Program-made: the position numbers and the translations under genes | The notes under the pieces: generated by a model | What the model was told of the DNA's origin: nothing | What the model saw: the letters and a program-made list of their open reading frames with translations, nothing else | Database searches by the model: none | In this document: piece by piece, positions 59,801-64,000 of the stretch | How positions within the stretch are numbered: the first letter of the stretch is position 1 | Layout of the letters: every line of letters starts with the position of its first letter | Assembly: GCA_016786665.1 (NCBI GenBank) | Contig: JAEUVZ010000019.1 | Location: forward strand, 114,329-178,328 | DNA length: 64,000 bases | Origin: Flavipsychrobacter sp. | Lineage (GTDB): Bacteria; Bacteroidota; Bacteroidia; Chitinophagales; Chitinophagaceae | Direction: 5' to 3'

Positions 59801-61969
59801 TTATTGTTGGGTGAGTTTGTAATGCTCCAGGGCCACGCGTATTTCACCAAATCCATATTCCTCGCCCAGCAGGTCTTTTACCGGCTTCGCTGCTGCTGTC
59901 TGCCCGCTCTGGCGGATGGCGGTGATGATTGCGTCCAGCCGCTGCTGCGGTACCAGTTCGGTGGCCTGCAGGGTGCCATCGGCTACAAAGGCGCTCAGGT
60001 GGCCCTCTATAGTGGTGGGGCTTAGTCCGCGTGCGGTGGCTATCTCTTCTGTGTTCATGCCCTGGCGGTACAGCAGGAGCGATACTTGCTTGGTATCCGT
60101 TTTTTCTGTCGTTGTGCTGCGCTCGCGGGGTGCGCGTACGCGGGTGGATCGCCTGTTTTCTTTAAAGTGTATGCGCGTTTCCAACTGGTGCGCCCGGCAG
60201 TGTTCTTGCAGCACGCGCAGGAAGTATGAGCCATACTTTCCTATCTTATAGTCGCCAAAACCCGAAATGCGTTTCAGGTCGTTGTAGCTCAGGGGCAGGT
60301 AGGTAGCCATTTCCACCAGCGAGCTGTCCGCTACAATAATGTAGGCGGGCACGTTTTCCTGCTCCGCAAATCCCTGCCGCACCAATTTCAGCTCTTTCAG
60401 CAGGCTGGCGTCATACTCGGTAAGGTCTTCGGTTTCGGCCTGCTGCTGTTTGCGGGCTACCAGCTTTACATCCAGGGTTCCTTTCAGTATCTTCCAGCTG
60501 GTATCGTTCAGGCGCAGCGTGGCGTACTGGTCTTCTGTTTTCTCCAGCATGCCACTACCCAGCAGTTGCTTTATTATCCATTGCCATTCTTCTTTTTTCA
60601 GGTGCTTGCCTATGCCATATGTTTTCAGGCTTTTGTGCTGTTCGTATATCTTCTCGCTGGCGGAGCCCCGCAGGAAGTCGATAATATACCCCGCCCCGAA
60701 CCGCTCTCCCGTTCGGGCGATGGCGGAAAGCAGCTTCTGGGCGTCTTCCGTAGCGTTTTTTTCTTCCAGGTTGCTGAGGCAATAGTCGCAGCTGCCGCAG
60801 TAGGGTGGCGCGTCTTCGCCAAAATAGCGCAGCAGGTATTGCCGCCGGCAGCTCTCGCTCTCGCAGAAGTCCTGCATCTGCCGCAGTTTCTTCTCCGATA
60901 TCGCGGTCTGCTGCGGGTTGTTCTCTATGGCTATAAAGCCCTTAAGCTTAATCACATCGGAGAGCGAGTAAAAGAGGATGGCGTCGCTCTGTCCGCCATC
61001 GCGCCCGGCCCGTCCGGTCTCCTGGTAATAGCCTTCTATATTTTTAGGCACGTCGTGGTGAATAACGAAGCGCACGTTAGATTTATCGATACCCATCCCG
61101 AAAGCGATAGTAGCTACTATCACCTGCACTTCATCGCGCTGAAAGGCTTCCTGCACCATACTGCGCTCTTTGCTGTCCATGCCTGCGTGGTAGTAGGCGG
61201 ATTTGAAGCCATATTCTGCTATGCGCCGGGCCAGGGTTTCGGTCGACTTCCGGCTGAGGGTATAGATGATGCCAGGCTGGTCCCGGCGCTTTTTCAGGTA
61301 TTCTATTATTTCAGCGAACGCCTTTCGTTTAGGCTTAACGTAATAATAGATATTGGGCCGGTTGAAGCTGGAGATGAACACCTTGGGCTGGTGCAGTGCC
61401 AGCTTTTCCAGTATGTCGTTCTGGGTAAGGTTGTCGGCGCTGGCGGTGAGGGCTATGACCGGCACTTGCGGAAACAGCTTTTTCAGCGAGGCCAGTTGCA
61501 GGTATTCCGGGCGGAAGTCGTGTCCCCACTGCGAGATGCAGTGCGCCTCGTCTACGGCGAACAGCGACGGCTTCAGTTGTTCCAGGAAGCCGAACGTCTG
61601 CTGGTTCAACCGCTCAGGTGCCAGGTACAGTATCTTTATGTGGCCGTTAATGGCCGAGGTAATGATGTTTCGCTGCTCGGTAGCGGTTTGGGTAGAATTG
61701 AGATAGGCCGCTTCTATACCATTGGCCGTCAGGCTGTCTACCTGGTCTTTCATGAGGGCTATCAGCGGCGATATCACAATAGTAATGCCGGGCAGCAGCA
61801 GGGCGGGCAGTTGGTAGCAGATGGACTTACCACCGCCGGTAGGCATAATGCCCATCACATCCTGGCCGGAAAGAACGGTCTCTATCACGTGCTCCTGCTC
61901 CAGGCGGAACTGGTCGTAACCAAAGTAGTGTTTTAAGGCTTGCTGCAGGTGCTGTTTCATAGTGTTCAT
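59801..61969 (-). CDS. recQ: ATP-dependent DNA helicase RecQ
   Basis: 722 residues. Walker [13 protein letters not shown] near 42-53, [17 protein letters not shown] near 138, motif [15 protein letters not shown], zinc-binding [17 protein letters not shown]...YCGSCDYC near 372-395, winged-helix RQC, and an HRDC-like region ~520-600. The C-terminal ~120 residues have helix-turn-helix-like [20 protein letters not shown], as in longer RecQ proteins of this phylum. 3'-5' helicase in recombination and repair. The ATG overlaps the TAA of the MFS gene by one base (TAATG), so the two are translated together. Confidence 0.95.
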   Translation of the reverse strand: MNTMKQHLQQALKHYFGYDQFRLEQEHVIETVLSGQDVMGIMPTGGGKSICYQLPALLLPGITIVISPLIALMKDQVDSLTANGIEAAYLNSTQTATEQRNIITSAINGHIKILYLAPERLNQQTFGFLEQLKPSLFAVDEAHCISQWGHDFRPEYLQLASLKKLFPQVPVIALTASADNLTQNDILEKLALHQPKVFISSFNRPNIYYYVKPKRKAFAEIIEYLKKRRDQPGIIYTLSRKSTETLARRIAEYGFKSAYYHAGMDSKERSMVQEAFQRDEVQVIVATIAFGMGIDKSNVRFVIHHDVPKNIEGYYQETGRAGRDGGQSDAILFYSLSDVIKLKGFIAIENNPQQTAISEKKLRQMQDFCESESCRRQYLLRYFGEDAPPYCGSCDYCLSNLEEKNATEDAQKLLSAIARTGERFGAGYIIDFLRGSASEKIYEQHKSLKTYGIGKHLKKEEWQWIIKQLLGSGMLEKTEDQYATLRLNDTSWKILKGTLDVKLVARKQQQAETEDLTEYDASLLKELKLVRQGFAEQENVPAYIIVADSSLVEMATYLPLSYNDLKRISGFGDYKIGKYGSYFLRVLQEHCRAHQLETRIHFKENRRSTRVRAPRERSTTTEKTDTKQVSLLLYRQGMNTEEIATARGLSPTTIEGHLSAFVADGTLQATELVPQQRLDAIITAIRQSGQTAAAKPVKDLLGEEYGFGEIRVALEHYKLTQQ

Positions 61970-63204
61970 TATTTGGATGGGGTGATTGGTTTTACCCGGT
62001 ATCTTTTCAGGGAGATGGCCGCCAGGAAGATGCTGATGAGTGTAAGCACTGCTCCCATGAGAAACGGAGCGCCGGGAAAGTACACCCCTGTGGCCGGTGC
62101 GGTGTAGTGGGCGAACAGGTATGTCATCAGCAGCGGGCCTATGATGGAGGTAACGCTCATCATACTCGTGAGCCCGCCCTGCAGCTCTCCCTGCTCATTG
62201 GCGGGCACTTCGTTCGACATCAGTCCCTGCAGCGCCGGCCCGGCTATGCCACCCAGGCCATAAGGCACCATAAAGGCAAACATCATCCAGCCTTCGCTGG
62301 CAAAAGCAAAAAGGATAAAGCCCACTATATACATCACCAGGCCGGCATATACCGACATGCGCTGGCCTATTTTAGGGATAATGATGCGTATCAGCCCGCC
62401 CTGCACAACGGCTATCATCAGCCCTACAAAACCCAGGGAGTACCCCACCCAACGGGCGTTCCAGTGAAATTTTTCTTCGGTGTAGAAGGTCCAGGTGCTT
62501 TGTGCGGCGTGGCCGGCTATGTACAGCAGGAAGACGGCCGCGAACAAACCGCCCAGTGCGGGATAGCGGCGGAGGTTGGCCAGGGTGCCGAGGGGGTTGG
62601 CCCGCTTCCACTGGAAGGGGCGGCGGTTCTCTTTTTTCAGCGATTCGGGCAATATGAAGTAGCCGTATATGAAATTAAGCAGGGAGAAGATAGCGGCGGC
62701 GATGAATGGCGCACGCAGCCCCCACTCGCTGAACAGCCCGCCTATTACCGGCCCTATGATGAAGCCGAGCCCGAAAGCCGCTCCTATCATCCCGAAGTTC
62801 TGCGCCCTTTTTTCCGGTTCGCTGATGTCGGCGATATACGCGGAGGCGGTGGTGAAGCTGGCGCCGAAAATGCCGGAAATAACCCGCCCCACGAAGAGCC
62901 AGGCCAGGCTGGGGGCCATTGCCAGGAAGAGGTAATCCATACCCAGGCCCAGCAGCGAGGCCAGCAGTACGGGACGGCGCCCCAGTTTATCGCTAAGGCC
63001 GCCCAGTATCGGGGCAAAGACGAACTGCATGCTGGCATAGGCAAACGTGAGCCACCCGCCAATGGTAGAGGCCTCGCTCAGCGTGCCGCCGTTCAGCTCC
63101 TTTATCAGGTCCGGCATTACGGGTATGATGATGCCCAGCCCAATGCAGTCTACCAGCATAGTGATGAATATAAAGCCCATAGCCGCGCTTTTCTTGTCCC
63201 GCAT
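61969..63204 (-). CDS. MFS drug/tetracycline-type exporter
   Basis: 411 residues from ATG ([11 protein letters not shown]); 40 upstream codons in frame are basic and unlike the family. Twelve membrane helices. Motif [21 protein letters not shown] between helices 2 and 3 is complete; [18 protein letters not shown] is the first helix of TetA-type transporters. Likely proton-drug antiporter; substrate unknown. Coupled to recQ by a 1-bp overlap. Confidence 0.88.
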   Translation of the reverse strand: MRDKKSAAMGFIFITMLVDCIGLGIIIPVMPDLIKELNGGTLSEASTIGGWLTFAYASMQFVFAPILGGLSDKLGRRPVLLASLLGLGMDYLFLAMAPSLAWLFVGRVISGIFGASFTTASAYIADISEPEKRAQNFGMIGAAFGLGFIIGPVIGGLFSEWGLRAPFIAAAIFSLLNFIYGYFILPESLKKENRRPFQWKRANPLGTLANLRRYPALGGLFAAVFLLYIAGHAAQSTWTFYTEEKFHWNARWVGYSLGFVGLMIAVVQGGLIRIIIPKIGQRMSVYAGLVMYIVGFILFAFASEGWMMFAFMVPYGLGGIAGPALQGLMSNEVPANEQGELQGGLTSMMSVTSIIGPLLMTYLFAHYTAPATGVYFPGAPFLMGAVLTLISIFLAAISLKRYRVKPITPSK

Positions 63205-63510
63205 TTTTTCGTCTTGTTTGCCGCAAGATAAAATGTTTGTCCCGCACGGCTGTGGATAAGATATACACATTTTATGGAGCCTGTTGCCCGCTAAGTGTAC
63301 CGGGGCGCGGGTTTTCGCGGCCATTACCCGCCGGTACGCCGCCGGGCGGAGAGCTTAATTTGTTAAATATGTTTCAATTTTCCGTCAATTATTAGCCGCA
63401 CCTTTGATTGTGTAAGATATTCTGTAATATTGTAGGGTATTCCTGTCATAACATCCTGATATTTATCGGCATGTGCGGCAAGGAGAATGTTTACTCTTAA
63501 TCTTTTTTGT

Positions 63511-64000
63511 ATGAACCTTTATGTAGGTAATCTCAGCCCCGAAACAACCGAAGGGGATCTTCGCACATTATTTTCTGAGTTTGGAGAAATAGTATCAGTT
63601 AAAATTCTGCTGGATGCCGCTACCGGTCTTCCTCGTGGCTTCGGCTTCGTAGAGATGGCGGATAAGTACCACGGGTATGACGCTATTACCAATCTGGATA
63701 TGACCTATGTGCAGGGCAACATCATTAACGTGCGCGAATCGAAACCGAAAGGCACCGACAACCGCAGTGGCGGTGGTGGCTTTAACAGGGGCGGTAATCG
63801 CAGCGGCGGAGGTGGCAACTTCAACCGCAACCGCACCAACAGCAGCGGTGGCAGCTACAACCGCGAGCGCAACTACAACGACCGCGGAACAGGTGGCTAT
63901 AACCGCGAGCGCAACTACAACAACGACAATGCCAGCGGCGGCTACAACCGTGAGCGCAACTACAACAGTGACAGCAATAACACCAATACCCACACGGGTG
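63511..64000 (+). CDS. RNA-binding protein with one RRM and Gly/Asn/Arg tail (partial, cut by window end)
   Basis: Open from ATG 63511 to the window end (163 codons) with no stop. An in-frame ATG at 63487 is possible, but MNLYVGNLSPET is the standard opening. The RRM spans ~1-80: RNP2 LYVGNL and RNP1 RGFGFVEM are intact. After it a low-complexity tail contains the repeat YNRERNYN three times within GGSYNRERNYNDRG, GGYNRERNYNNDN and GGYNRERNYNSDS. Bacterial single-RRM proteins of this form (Rbp-like) are often cold-responsive RNA chaperones. The C-terminus is unseen. Confidence 0.9.
   Translation, partial: MNLYVGNLSPETTEGDLRTLFSEFGEIVSVKILLDAATGLPRGFGFVEMADKYHGYDAITNLDMTYVQGNIINVRESKPKGTDNRSGGGGFNRGGNRSGGGGNFNRNRTNSSGGSYNRERNYNDRGTGGYNRERNYNNDNASGGYNRERNYNSDSNNTNTHTG

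Noticed and set aside
60566..61936. 456-codon plus-strand open frame inside recQ
   Set aside because: Antisense shadow; all helicase motifs are on the minus strand.
63394..63480. GCCGCAC...GTGCGGC complementarity upstream of the RRM gene as a cold-shock riboswitch
   Set aside because: A 7-bp match separated by ~75 bp is weak and can arise by chance; no other structure supports it.
63841..63975. Repeats encoding YNRERNYN considered as a CRISPR-like or tandem DNA array
   Set aside because: The units are in frame, lie within a Gly/Asn-rich protein tail, and have no unique spacers.
1..64000. tRNA, rRNA, CRISPR arrays, complete insertion sequences, prophage genes
   Set aside because: Nothing matching a tRNA cloverleaf, rRNA core, spaced direct repeats, a transposase or phage structural genes was seen by reading; small or diverged cases could be missed.

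Overview
The window looks like a chromosomal segment of a Bacteroidota bacterium, most likely a Chitinophagales/Chitinophagaceae-type organism (inference from gene content; no rRNA is present). Evidence: type IX secretion (T9SS) cargo and machinery, a DUF3822-rsmD pair, a YtxJ-type redox protein, a GxxExxY-family gene, a LeuRS with the Bacteroidota-specific insertion, and repeated TAnnTTTG -7 boxes just upstream of start codons, the promoter signature of this phylum. No tRNA, rRNA, CRISPR array or complete insertion sequence was found.

Layout. 1-13.5 kb is an exopolysaccharide locus, nearly all on the minus strand: polysaccharide export lipoprotein (Wza-like), tyrosine autokinase/co-polymerase (Wzc-like), ABC exporter, GT25, an asparagine-synthase-like amidotransferase, three GT4 glycosyltransferases and, cut by the window edge, a second amidotransferase. 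One plus-strand multi-spanning membrane protein, a candidate polymerase, sits among them. 13.8-30 kb holds housekeeping genes: pdxH with a small upstream membrane ORF, a chromate-transporter-like gene, a SCO1 protein, leuS, a Cys-rich/TonB-plug-like protein, a DAO-family oxidoreductase, maf, a UbiA prenyltransferase, pyrE, NUDIX, SUKH, DUF1232, coaD, rsmD, DUF3822, MATE and ytxJ. This stretch also carries a family of small intergenic repeats, two copies of which form an inverted repeat around a frameshifted GxxExxY gene.

30-41 kb: fabD, a LolA-like carrier, ftsK, then a surface/secretion group made of a T9SS type-B cargo adhesin, a PorP/SprF protein and a PorE-like OmpA protein. 41-53 kb: prmA, plsY, an M48 lipoprotein peptidase, a spermidine-synthase fold protein, oxyR, a YdeI-like protein, a hotdog thioesterase, a GT2, several hypotheticals, a ruined YefM-type antitoxin, the membrane pyrophosphatase and an ECF sigma/anti-sigma pair. 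53-64 kb: an AT-rich orphan gene, an M1 peptidase fused to a probable Omp85-like beta-barrel, a T9SS-secreted reprolysin, an MFS exporter-recQ pair and an RRM protein cut by the right edge.

Most notable: (1) the inverted-repeat-bounded GxxExxY unit and its dispersed repeat family, whose copies supply or touch the stop codons of three unrelated genes; (2) an M1 peptidase-outer-membrane barrel fusion; (3) a decayed antitoxin; (4) an AT-rich expanded insertion in leuS; (5) promoter-like boxes embedded in hairpins and in a MITE-like element.
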